DNA of 64,000 bases from Stichopus chloronotus (taxonomy: Eukaryota; Echinodermata; Holothuroidea; Aspidochirotida; Stichopodidae). Every line of letters begins with the position of its first letter. Positions within the stretch are counted from its first letter, which is position 1. The notes beneath the pieces were generated by a model that ran no database searches, was not told where the DNA came from, and worked only from the letters and a program-made list of their open reading frames with translations. The position numbers and the translations under genes are program-made. Location: positions 9,799,252 through 9,863,251 of the forward strand of contig CM037830.1 of NCBI GenBank assembly GCA_021234535.1, read 5' to 3'. Below are positions 25,549 to 38,106 of this stretch, one piece after another.

Positions 25549-28500
25549 TCATCTGCCGTAATGTAAAGCTTCTGTCTTTGACTTTAACCTTGCCAGCTCC
25601 TCCTGTATTGCATCTGTGATCTGTTTCCTTATTTCCATCTACACAAAGGAAATTGAAAAAAATGTGATACTTTAATTATTTGAATTTGTCAGTAAATTCC
25701 TTTGCCGCTCAAAAATGTTTAAAGAAATCAGCAACTGCAGGTCTATGATGACATTTACAATGAAGAGTATGTTTCTTACAATGAGATCATCATCAGGATG
25801 AGATGATTGCATGAAAATAAAAGTAATCAGAACTTCCTACACCAGTTTTATATCCAATGATAAAAGCAGTTGCTTGTTGAGATCTGCATAAACTTACCGG
25901 GCTTTTGTGCTCCTGCCTCATTTGAGCTAGCATTTCACTGAAGTCCATGGAATCCCCCACCAGCATGGTAACCTTTTTACCGGTACGGGGAATATATGGC
26001 GGATAATTTGGGAGGATGTGATCCATACCTATATGCCAATATGGTATAACTATCGGGCATACATTGCTTTCTGCTATGGCCCTTCCGACACCTGTGAATA
26101 AGGGTTGGAAAGGTTCAGAATTGTGAAAACAAAAAGATAAGTTGAAAAAGAGAATGGAAGTGATGATGAGAGAAAGCAACTCACCCCATTTTAACCTAAG
26201 GAATTCCTTGGTCATGTTAACTTTGCCTGAAATAAAAAAGACAATGATGACGATTATCCTTATAGGATATCTAACATTGCATCACAGTTGCACCTTGCAG
26301 GGTGAAATTTGTAACATCCAGATGTGACCCGACAGGCAATCTTTGTGAGTACTAGGTCAATCATTTGCTGCCTTGGTCAGAACTTTCACATGCTTGATCT
26401 CTTTGAAACAACCATGTCTGCTGAAAAACTGCGTCAGTGTGACAATATGATAGCAGGCTTGACCACCCACACTTTAAAGGGAAATCTTAGTTTTGGATCT
26501 AGTTGGTACTGGACCTTCCCAAGAGGATGAATTGTCAAACATCGGAGGATGCTTCTTTTACTTGCAAGAAATAGTTTGTTGGACACTTGCAATGAACCCT
26601 CACCGATGTTCTGCCAGGTGCGATCTCAGCCAAATATCACTGATCCTGCTGTTAACATTCATCCACAAGGCTATCAGCAAATCTTACCCTCAGGAAAGAA
26701 GTGTACCCAGCCACCCTCATTGAGTTTTTCGATGATGAAGTCCATGCCACGCTGGTATACACCATCACCTGAGAATAACCAGATGAATCAATCAAGTTAC
26801 AAGTATGCTACCATGTGCAAATTCTGAAAGCACATAATTCCTTTTAAAAGTGTGATAGCCATTGAGAAAAACTTTAAAATAATTTAAAATTAGGTGGAAA
26901 TAGTAAAATCCAGGGGCAAAGATATTCCTTTCATTCCTAGAGCTAACCTGCTTGATTTGAATTTCTAAGACAACTTATAAATGTAAGTAATAAAAGTACA
27001 TACAGTACCTCTTACTACAGGAACAATTTGGCCCAAGGTGAAAAACCAAGCATGGTTGTTCTTCCCAAAAGCAATATCACTAGCACCTGGAATCCTATGG
27101 AGGCAAAAATCAATCAGCAAATGATGTGACGGTCAAACAGCACAGGTACTTCTCATAAAAATTTTCTGGGAAATACTCTGCTAGTTTCAGTGAAGAAACA
27201 GCTTAAGGGATTTGACAACCCAAGATTCCAATGGAGTTGCATTATTCCTCTACATTTCACTTTGGTGATCATTACAATTTTCTTTGAAACATGAAAAAAA
27301 AAGTGGGAAAGACTGGGGAAGAAGTTTCTTCCACACTAGGCGGAAGAAACTTGAGGCTCTCACAACGTTGTCACACATTTGCACATGAACTTGCCTAACC
27401 AGATCCTCCTTTACCCACCTCCACTGACCCCACTGAGTCCCTTCAATTGAAATATAGTACAAGATAAAGTCGCATCATTTGCTTAATTTTTGCCTATAAA
27501 AAAACTGACATTTTACTATACAGCTAGCTAGCATTTAACTCTTAAACTACCGTAGATGTTAGGTACCACAAAGAATCCTTACCACCGAACTCTACTGGGA
27601 AACAGAAAGCACTTCAGAGGAAAGTTACCTGCAAAATACAGAGAAAGTAGAAGAGCAAATTATGGAACATTATATAGCACGATGAAATAATCCCATTTCT
27701 TCAAAAAGGCACCGAGTCCAGCTACAGTTAATTCTCTGTAAATAGGACAACAGTATGAAGTAGAAAATTTAGGAAGAGGATTATTCATATTTTAACGGAC
27801 TAATAAATGACAGTATTTAATTTCCATTAAAAAAGAATACTGCACACTCCCTAAACTCTATACAGATTTAATAAGTAGGAAGCATTTTTGGTGAATAGCT
27901 TTGCATAAAAGTTCACATACTGTAGACCCAAGGGCACACAAGTAAATGGCATCCTGCTTTTTCCTTATTTCCATAATGTAATTGGTAACCCATTTCAGGA
28001 CTGTATTGGAAATATCTGAAGACCATGACAAAAGTACAGAAAGTAAAATTTTCTCTGATCTATCAGTAGCAGTGGCTTTATTGCAGAAATTAGTTTGGTT
28101 TGGATATATACCTTTTCACCTCACTGGGGGCTTTCCGATCCTAGTGCAAACAAAGTTTTGGCCTGGAAACTTCACTGAAATTTTTTCAACTTTGATATGA
28201 GAATTAACAATTACAATTCAAGAACTGACAATCACAACTGAAATGAGACCCTGAGCTATCGAAATCTTTGCTAGTTATCATGGTCCCTAAAAATCCTGAG
28301 AGGCTTAACGTTAACCCATCAGTTGTAAAGACTTACCCCACAAGACCGGATCATCAATGCAGGAGAGGTGATTGCTTACTGTGAGCAATGGAATGCCTTT
28401 CTTTCTGTGTAGGATCTTCTCCTTTATTTCATCTGTGTTGAAAATATTCATTGAGTTGGCCAATCCTGACAAAAATAATGTAGATGATATGATTTCTTTA

Positions 28501-29521
28501 AAGGGATCTAGTTGGCACACCATAGGATTGAAAAGATCTCACAAAATTAGGGTACTTTTTTAATAAATTTCCTTACTATCATGATCGATTGGAAATCACA
28601 GTACTAATGTACTTACTTACACTGTATTAAGTCTTGAAATGGTCTTGTAAAGGTCATAAAGAAAGAGTAATGGCAAACTCAAGAAATTTTATTTTCCTAA
28701 AGGTGCAGGAACCCTACAGTATCACTGTCACTAGGGAATTACTTTCTTTTCGTTCACACATCAACTGCATGATTGACTTACCACTGTACAAAGCCCAAGT
28801 CACTGTAAATCAATCACTTTTATGTTATATTACTGTATGTTATTCATAGCCTGCTAAGGTCTCACCCTCTCAAGCTCAATCAGGGTTCACAACTCTGTTA
28901 AATATCAGATCAGTATTGCAGTAACAGTGGTTGAATAACTGCTGGAAAACCAAGCTTCCAGTGGCAATCTAAAAATATGCCATGCACTACTGTAGGTCTA
29001 TCCAGTCTTCATGTCAGACAGGTTGTACTGTACTGTAAAATGATGAGCATAATCCAAGCACTACTCAGATACTTTTGTACTTGCGTGAATGTAATTAAAT
29101 ATGATTAACGTTGAAAATCTTCCTGTGCGGTTAGGTATGTAGTAAATTTATCTCATTATGGTTTGAGAGGTAATTGCTGATTAATTGTTGTCACACTGAC
29201 TACAGATATGATGATTACAGGTACTGTGACAGTATGTCCAAATGAAGCTTTTTATTTCTTTGCTAGACTTTTTTAGACTGCTGCTTTGGGAGTGACTTTC
29301 ATTTCCCAAGAGGTAAGACTTTTTTTTTAATTTACACATGATGGGAAAGGGTCAATGGACACAAACACTTCTGTCAATGAATAAAGTAAACACAAAATAC
29401 AGCACTTACTTCCCCATAATTTACCAAGAGCTAAAACACTAAGAATGGTTAAACATGATGCAGACTTTCGAAATATTCCTGGGTTGTTAGTGTGCTTCCA
29501 CTGCCACGGTTCAAGAGGCAT
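25549..29521 (-). CDS. TAFAZZIN: Tafazzin, phospholipid-lysophospholipid transacylase, complete
   Basis: Eight coding exons, 29521-29410, 28465-28337, 27628-27583, 27094-27009, 26768-26688, 26226-26185, 26091-25898 and 25638-25549 (TGA), join in phase to 259 residues. This is close to the 262 of human tafazzin lacking exon 5, the form normally found in invertebrates. The acyltransferase HX4D motif is intact (NHLSCIDD, His70/Asp75), as is FPEG at 149-152. The PxWHxGM and LPNxPPYxPRxGKK segments match the family, and the exon 3/4 join restores the family's R-W motif. Tafazzin remodels cardiolipin acyl chains at mitochondrial inner and outer membrane faces. The N-terminal hydrophobic stretch ([12 protein letters not shown]) fits a membrane anchor. 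An ATG directly upstream (29524) would add one Met. An acceptor at 29539-29538 implies a non-coding first exon further upstream. Confidence 0.96.
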
Positions 29522-31619
29522 CATAAAATTGCACTTTCTGTAAAACAAAAGAAGAAAATAATGCATTAGCATGGGATAAAAGGAGAAACCTCAACTTAGT
29601 ACCAACGATATGCTTGAAGAAAATGCACCAAACACATCAATTAAATTCATATTTATATCTATAGCAGGCCGAAGCCTGAGCAACTAGCTGAGGGCCAAAT
29701 CATATTGCATCTAAAAGTGCCATACTGATGATGTACATCAAACAAAGGCTTTACTATCTTGAAGCCTACTAAGGAAATACTAAAATCAGACCTTTAGTTT
29801 CATTGGCAATCCATGAAAATGTATATGCATGTGCAAGCCCACTGACAGATCCTGCCAGTGGGGGATGTGGCAGGGGGTGGGTAAGAAAATTTTTGGGGGT
29901 GCAGCAAGAGTGAAAGGACAGCCTGTAGAATCTGGAAAGGCAATTTCTCATGATTTAGTGGACATTTTATCCAAAATTCTCTGGCATCTTTCACACCAAA
30001 AACACACCACTTAGATACTCTGGGGAAAAGAGACCAGAATGTCCATAATTGAGACTAATAATAACTTTCACTAATAATAATGAACGAGGTGTAAACAAAA
30101 GACTTAGGTCTGCCAGTGACCAGTCTAATACATACAAACAAATGTTGAAATTCACCAAAACTTGTTACCTTTCTGTACCTTTGGCCTATTGTTGAACACA
30201 GCTTTAAGTTTTACTGCTCATCATGAGTGGAATACAGTTTATAGGGCACATGTTTACGCCTACATGCATAATGTAACTTACAAGAGCAATATACATGCCT
30301 GAATCAAAGGCCCTATCTATGTAATACCCATGTGGAATATAATCCAAAATGAAGTAACACTTGTGACACAATCTGCAACAGATAGCCCATGTATCACGTA
30401 ATTGAAATACTTGTTAGAGAAATCAATGTAGGAATTTGATAAAAATTACTCAGGGTTATTTCATAAATTTAACAAAATTTTTCCCACAAACTTTGTTTTA
30501 TGGAATAATACTGCCCGTACAACGACCACCCAAAATACTGTACGCTTATAGCCTCAATTAGAAATGCAGTCAAGAACTGAAATGCAGCCTGTAGAACTGA
30601 AATGAAAAAGTACTGTAATAGAAACACTTTTAAGTTAAGCCTAATTTCAAACGAGGCCAAAGGCCTACCAAAGCAGCAAGTCTGAAAGCCCACAAGAATT
30701 GCTTCACCAGATGTAGGACCAGTTACAGCACCATGGTTTGCCGAAAGGGACCAAACATGGGGGAGGTAATCCTCCTCAAACAGCAACACCTTGGCATTCA
30801 ATAATGCTTTTTTTTTTACTGAAAAACACATTTCGGAGTATTGACAGAATTACTGTAATCATTAAAGCAGAACACACAGATAGATTGCGGTTTTGATGAT
30901 TAAATTGTGAACATTTCCTCATAAATCTCACATACTGCATGTACTGTAGGGCAAGCATTTGCTTGGTTTTTGTACTGCAGTAATTTATCATGTAGAAGAG
31001 ATGTAACAATACCTATACACACAATGACACCTACAGTGTATGGCCATAGGTTGATGACTGACAGGTACATATCATGTTTCAACATGCACAATTGCACACT
31101 ACAGAAATATATTGTTGAAGAGCTTTCTGTCTTGAGATGTCATGTGCATGATTTTTGCAAACTGAAACTTGTTGCCCAAAATGGCCTCTACCAAATATAA
31201 CAGAGATTTTGTGGTCAACATGGTAGAGCAATACACCTAAAGTCTGTACATGTAACAAATTTGAGATGGATGTAAGCATGGATTCTGCCAGAGGTGGAAA
31301 GGGGAAATTTGTTCTTACTTCCATGAGGGGGGCGAAATCCCCCTTTTTCTTTTCCATAAAAATAAATATTCCTTCATCTTGGTCTAATTGTTAAGCGGAC
31401 ACGTTCCTATGTTTCAACTTTCATGGCCTTTGAACTTAACATTTCAAATACACCTTACGCAATCCTTGATACAAAGTTTTGTCCCCCTGAACCCACTTGC
31501 AACTTTCACTGAAGAAATCATCAATTTAAAATCATGGTTTAGTAGATATAAATGCCCTTTCCCTTTTAAGAGCTTCTGGCAGAATTCCTGACAAGCTTGG
31601 CTGTTTGAGATACCATCTT

Positions 31620-32710
31620 TTCGATGTTTTCACTATTTGGCCACTTTTGACCCCCTTCACTAAAAACAATATGTACACGTCTTGTATTGATGTGGTACAA
31701 TCACAGTCCTACATACTACTGTAAGGTTTACACAAGCTTCCCTTCTTAAGATATTGTGTTTACCCTGATTTCGCAATTTGACTCCAAATGACCTTTGACC
31801 TCCACAAAACGTGCCACGATTCTTGCACTGAAGGTGTTACACATACTGTACACACCAAATATCATCCAAGCTATGTGAACTTCCCTCTTTGAGATACAGT
31901 ATCATGTTACACAGTTTTCATTTTTTGACCCCTCTTGACCTTCAATGACCTTCACCAATATAGTTAGGGTTCTTGTACATACCCAATGTGGTACAAGTAC
32001 AGTACATACGAATATCAAATCTGTCCAAGCTTCCCTTCTTGAAACATCATGATAGCAACGTTTTCTAAAAACTGACTAAGATTGATGACCATAATGAACC
32101 TTCGACCTCATAGCTCCCAAGTTCTGAGAGGCTGGATGCGGGTCCACCTCTGACCTGTCCATCGGAGGATCGCTGGCCTGGGGGTGTCGTATAAGGGGAA
32201 GGGGTTTTCCCCTACCCTTTTTGAAAATTTTTGACTTTTAGAAGTGTCCAAACGCAAGTAGGTGTCACTTTTTTAGCAAAGAAAGTTAGGGTGTTGCAAC
32301 AGCAAATGTAGCACTTGAAGGATGCACTGCAGCTCGATCAGGGAATGTAGGCCTACTATGAAATAGTTGAGTTTGTGTGTAGAGTTGGAAGTTTCTGGTG
32401 ACTTGTTTACAGTGCTTGATGTTTGTGCGTGGCACTCCCAAGACTAGGATGATTTGAAATGTGGGTTTTCAGAGGGCAGGGTGGGTCAGCTGGTTTGGGT
32501 GTTCAAATGCGGGTCAAACCCGCGAAATGCGGGTCACTTGGGAGGTATGAGACCTCCACCAACAAGTACAGGTTTCTACCAAGAACCAAATTTTTGGCAC
32601 TCATATGACATTTGCTGAAGCTTCCTTTCTTGACCATGTTTACCTAGTTTTCTGAACCTGACCCGCAATGACCCCACATGACCTTTGACCTCCACAAAAA
32701 CAAGGATTAG
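31620..32710 (+). repeat. Diverged minisatellite-type units, interrupted by a MITE
   Basis: Several ~145-160-bp units carry the phrase ATGACCTTTGACCTCCAC (exact TGACCTTTGACCT at 31789-31801 and 32679-32691) and lines like 'gagatac..tgttta..gtttt'. They are the same family as the dense array at 54.4-56.7 kb but much more diverged. The cluster is split by the insertion at 32108-32550. Confidence 0.75.
32108..32550. mobile_element. 443-bp MITE inserted in an older repeat
   Basis: The terminal inverted repeat begins TCATAGCTCCCAAGT on the left and is matched on the right with one change. GACC flanks both sides (32104-32107 and 32551-32554), and removing the element rejoins the host unit as a normal 'gacctccacc' phrase. 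ATGCGGGTC occurs once near the left end and twice near the right. There is no coding capacity, and I cannot assign a superfamily. Confidence 0.65.
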
Positions 32711-34814
32711 GATTGAAAATCCGTCATTTGTCTCCTGAATCCCACACAAAGACAAATCTTATGCAGGAAATTGCCATACACTTTTCCACAGCTTATATCG
32801 TAGCTACAATTATCATACAATAAATTGCAATAGAACTTTACCAAGTGGCAACTCTTTCCTTGATTTTGAAAAATCCAAATTTTTCTTAAAGAGGGATTTC
32901 CCTCCCAGGTTCAATTCCCTAGCCCGAAGACTGATGAATTGTCTTCTTCAGAAGTACTGATGTCAATTACCAATGCATGTACTGTACAGTAAACCAGATC
33001 ACGAGTACTGAAACTGGATTTGGGGCAATACATGGGACCAAAAGAAGAAATGAGCAACACTCCACATCATCATTTTTGCAACTTAATCAAATTTGAAAAG
33101 TCATAAGTCAAAAACCATAAAGGACGTTAACACACTTTTAACAGATTAAGTAATTAGGGTATTAATCTTCAACTTCTGAATGATTCCAGCTCTTTTCTGA
33201 ATGAAGGTCACTTGGTCTTAAAAGTACAATCCCAAAGCACAAAAAACGAAATCCTTGCTTAAGTTTCAATGAAGTGTATGACATTTAATTATTTCATACT
33301 GTAGGTAGTACAATGGAGGTACAGTATTTTGTTTTCATGTTGCTAGAATGTAAGTTTTTTTGAATACCGTATTTGTCTTAACTTAACGGCTAGTCAATTT
33401 GACATATTGATTGAATTTTACAACACTTGCTGCTTAATTTTCTTTTATATGTTAAAATTCAGTCTCTGCACCCTGCTTTTATCACTTTCAGTCTCACAGC
33501 TGGGCCTTCTGTCTCGCAGAACTCTTTCTCACTTTCGGTCTTGCAAACCTTGCGGACCCGAATTCCGGTTTGGTCTCACAACGATTCATGTCCTTTTAAT
33601 TACACTCGTGCAGCAATGCAATTTTGATCTAGTGGGCCTTGCATCTCACTGATTTTTAGGGACTAAAAGTCTAGGACAGAAAATACCATTGAGTGGAAAA
33701 CCTAGATATCCATGCCCTAACTTAACCCTGACCTAATTTAGGCACAACTTGATAGGCCGTTAGGTCTTACTTGTTTGTATCTGTTTTCATATTCACCTGT
33801 CTGTTGCCTATGCAAACAGCATGCAAATCTGAGGGCAGGCAGGTGAGTCAAACAAAAATGTATGTTAATTGTTGGTAAAAAAAAGAGATAGCTGTAAGTT
33901 AGTACTCCAAGTAAAAGTAGTAACTTAATGCCAAACTGTTCTAACTTGGAGTAGGGCCTATTGTACTGTATGTGAAGGCTAAGTTTACATTACCCTGGCC
34001 CTAGGAAGTAACGCACAGGCTGGGCCTATACTGGCGATGTTAGTTGACGAAAAGTTAACTAGGGGCCTACTGTGCATAAACTACGTACACACTCTATATT
34101 TACGAGAGTAACCTTAACTGAGCAGTACGCGGTCCTGTTCAAGGACTCACGATAGAATCCCTTTGACCACATAAAATTATAACATATATGCATTATCTAT
34201 ATTATGTTACTGTACATTTCACTTAGGCCACATTATTTATAGGTAATGATACTGTACATTTCACCTTAAGCCTAATGTAAATTAAATAGTAAGTACCCAA
34301 GTGGTTTCCAAGAATCACATCTGAATGACGGTTACCAACATACGTTGGGCACTGATGTGGTGTAATATTTAACAATACAGCGTTCGACCATATCTCTTAG
34401 AAAGCAAGTAGGCCTTGCCGGTGTAAAAATTAATATTCGGCAACTGCAAATCTGATGTTTATAGATTGTTCGAATTACTCAGGGATGGTATTTAAAGTCA
34501 ACGCAGGCAAAGATTAAATAGAGATGCTGCGGTGACACTGTACTGTTATACTGTAAACATAGCTGTACCGTAGCTGCAGTGCAGATAAAAAAAAGTGTTG
34601 GTCTTTTCACCAGAGTCAAGTGAGCAGCACACATTTGGAAAAATAACTGTTGTAAAATAGCATGCTGAGGTTAGCGGTCACAAAATTTGTTATCGTAGGC
34701 GTGCGTTCATTTCCCGACAAGTACGGAGGCCTACAAACGGTGTGCAATCTTGATCGTCGCGTGAGGTGTTTGTGATTAATTGTGGAAATTCTCCGCTTGA
34801 AAATTGGTTCAGGT

Positions 34815-35620
34815 TAAGTAGTTTTTGATTTCTTGCCGAAGGAATCAAGAACCAGCGAATAGGAATCTATGCGATAGTGATGGCGTATGTGTATGTATGT
34901 GTCTAAGGTATGTGTGTGTACACGACACCCTCGCTTGTTAAACACGATATCGCAAGAAGGGAATGGTGCTTGAACTTCAAAGTTGGTGTGCCTGTAGTCC
35001 GTTTTGAGTAGATGATTTTTATTGTTTTTCACGGAGGTAAGAGGTCATTTGAGGTTACCAGAGCTTAAAGTAGGGGTGGGGAACTTTTTCCCCAGTAAGG
35101 GCCACTTTGATGATCACAGCATTGCTCGCGAGCCGTATGAGGAGACAATCTAAGCGGAGCACCACCATGAACAATTTTGAGAAAATTTTTGTATCACAGA
35201 CCCCCTCAGATCGCAGGAAATGGCCTATATGACTCTATTTGAACCCATTCGAAACCCTCTCAAAATGCTATTTTACCTCACTTTGGAATGGACAGGTGGC
35301 CATTACGTTATATTTCCGTTGTTTTGAAATTAAAAATTTTATTCTGTAACTCTCCTCGCGGGCCGCATGAATTTGGCTTGCGGGCCGGATCCGGTCCGCG
35401 AGCCGGAGGTTCCCCACCGCAGGCTTAAAGTATGAAAAACTATTAAGGGAGATATCTCAGCAACCAACTGTTGCTGGAACTTCAAACTCATATCATTGGT
35501 AGCACTTGATGAATAGACGATGTGAAGCAATTTTTTATGGAGTCAAAGGTCAAGTGTGGTCAATAGAGGACATGGTTTGAAAATTTTCTACACACGGTAT
35601 CTCAAAAAGGAACTGATTAA
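34815..35620 (-). repeat. Minisatellite-type element with GT tract and terminal hairpin
   Basis: Read on the minus strand this shows diverged repeat units, then a CA-rich tract (plus-strand GT-rich, about 34883-34922), then a short self-complementary end, GATTCCTTCGGCAAG (plus 34830-34850 region). The same order is seen at 54.4-56.7 kb and 59.8-60.6 kb. It is interrupted by the hAT MITE at 35071-35422. Confidence 0.65.
35071..35422. mobile_element. Non-autonomous hAT element with perfect 8-bp target duplication
   Basis: A 352-bp element is flanked by identical GCTTAAAG octamers (35063-35070 and 35423-35430), the hallmark length for hAT. The inverted ends share GGTGGGGAAC. The right part has the GC-rich 'GCGGGCCG' phrases common in hAT MITEs. 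There is no transposase. The intact duplication suggests a fairly recent insertion, and it lies inside the minisatellite-type element around it. Confidence 0.88.
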
Positions 35621-38106
35621 AATATATTCGTGTTGATATAAAATACACCTATTGCTAAATATTTTTTTTTCCATTTGACTCCTGTTTGACTCGATTTACT
35701 TATTTTCTTTATAGGCTATAACCTCCGTCAAATTTGCATCATAATTTATATAGTTTTCTGTGTGTAGTACTTCTATGGTCTGCATATACCGAAGCCATGT
35801 AGAGTGTTGTTAAATGATGGTCCGTTTCGCTGGGACATCAACGAAGGATTCTATCCTTTCTCCAAATATTAAAGAATTTGCATAAAGAAGTACATACAAC
35901 CCACAGTCGTTGCCCGTTTGTTGAAATGAAAAGTTGATTTGAATAAAGCGAGCTCTTTTCTAGATGCATATCAGATGAACTTTAGAAACAGGGCACATAT
36001 AGGTAGATACATATGTATAATAATAAAGTTCACCTCTGATCACCCTCACGAAAGGTCCTGTAAGGGAGTGCGGATGAGCTAAGGTGACATTTTTTCTTTC
36101 TTTTCTTTTTAAGGCAAAACTATCTATTGACAACAATGAGGATGTCTACAATCACACTGCATTCTTAAAAAAAGCTGCAACAATTTACTTGCAAGGTAAT
36201 GGAAGTGAGCCAGAAAGGAATGCGGATTAAAGCAAGAGGAGTTTCTGCATACAATTAGGATGTTTTGGGAAATGCATTGTAGCGGCTTGGTCTTTTCGTA
36301 ACTGGCGTTCAGATCAACTACCAACAACAGAGTTGTTATCCTTTTAAAGTTTCAAGTCTTAAAGTCTCTGAAGAAATGAAAAAAATCGTATATTGCGTTG
36401 TCAGGATTGTGGGTATAAGACCTACCAATGTAACCAGGGATTTTACGAGCGAGCAGGTATGGGTTGCAACTTCCACGAATTCTATTTAGAACTTACTCAT
36501 TGGCGTCAGCTATAGTGGTAAGAGAAATTCTGCAGTAAAGGACTGGGTCGATTTTCCTTTTTGGCAATCTTGACGAGGATATCGGACGGAATACAGGCAA
36601 TGGAGATATTGCAGTTGTGCCAATCCAGCAACGGAATGGCAGATTTATTGCTAAAAAAAGAGTATCTTATGTATGAAAAGACAGTATATTATGAAAAATC
36701 TATTTGGAGACGTCACTTTCATGACTTACCAGCCTTCAAGGTAAGAAATTGTAAATTTTGGTTAGCGTTTTTATTTATTTATTTATTTATTTATTTTTTG
36801 GTGCGTTGTATACAATTAGTATCGGCATACTGACTGAATTTGCAGTTTGTAGCCTGGAGAATATTCAGGTTACGTAAAGGGATGCCTGCGTTAATGGTAT
36901 CACTCGGATAAGATTTGCAGTGAATTTGGACTTCCCATTTGGGTTGAATCTACGCATTGTGTGTCTGATACCGATGTGCAACGCTTGATTAAAAGCTTTT
37001 TTTTTCGCCATGTAGGAACATACCAGTGGGAACAAACCAGAAAAATATTTGATAATCCCAATGTGAATTCCGGAGAGCTAAAATGTTTGATTTATGTTGG
37101 ATTTACCTTGGCGAAAAAAGTAGATGTTTTGTTCCAAGTGGGTCGTTATGCGATTTTTACTAGAGGTGGGGTAGACTTGGAACTTGTGTTGTTTAGTGCG
37201 ATCTTTACCGACTTACTCATTTGAATTAACACCATTTTGGTAGGATTCCTGAAGACCGTTTTAAAAATAACCTATCTATAAAGTTCATTAAAAAGTAAGA
37301 ATATGAGAAGACGGGAGGGGGAGGGGTAAATGTCAGGAATTTGATACATAGTATTAAGTCAAGGGGAGGAGGAGGTCTTAAATTTAAAGATGTCAGTGTC
37401 CAATTCTTTAAATATAGTAAAATACTTTCATTTAAACCTCAAAAATGGAAACCAAAAAGTTTCATCTTTGATGCATTTATCTGTAACTTGTCACTGTTTC
37501 GGTTATGGATAAGGTTTATGAGGGCTTTTAACTTCCTCGAAAATGTTTTGAGAGTTGTCCTCGTTTGTAATTCATGAGCAATTATTTTGGATGCGCTTAA
37601 CTCGATGCGTTCGATTTTTTTTTTTTCAAGGTGGTTAGCTCATCCCTATACATAGTACAATAGCGAGGAGATCCTGTACTCCATTGAACTGCTTTAGTGA
37701 ATTGACACGTAAATGGTTGACCACCTTACGGTGGCGTCTTAAGTATTCAGCTTAAACCAAATGACGTTTGTAGGTTTCCTTAGGATGCACAAAGTCACGT
37801 AGATCAGGATTACCGATTGTGGTGAGGTGACGGGAAGGGGTTTCCAGATGTGTGTGTGCGTGTGCTTATGAGAGTGCATGGTATGTATCTAAGTATACCT
37901 TCTCCTCCTACAGACGGTAAGTCGAAAAACTTGATAGGTAGATGGCCGAGGGGAGGATATAAAGTCCGGATAAGAAGGTCAAAGTTCTGCTATTAGCTAT
38001 CTAGACTAGATAAAAAAAGGAAAATGTCACTGGGTAGCTAACTTTACAAAACAAAAAGTTTCAAGAGTTGTCACTGTCAATTAGTGTAAATTAAGATTTG
38101 TTTGAC

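Noticed and set aside
36561..36740. Open frame ending at an AAG/GTAAGA donor-like site
   Set aside because: No acceptor-supported partner exon and no recognisable family; kept only as a remark.
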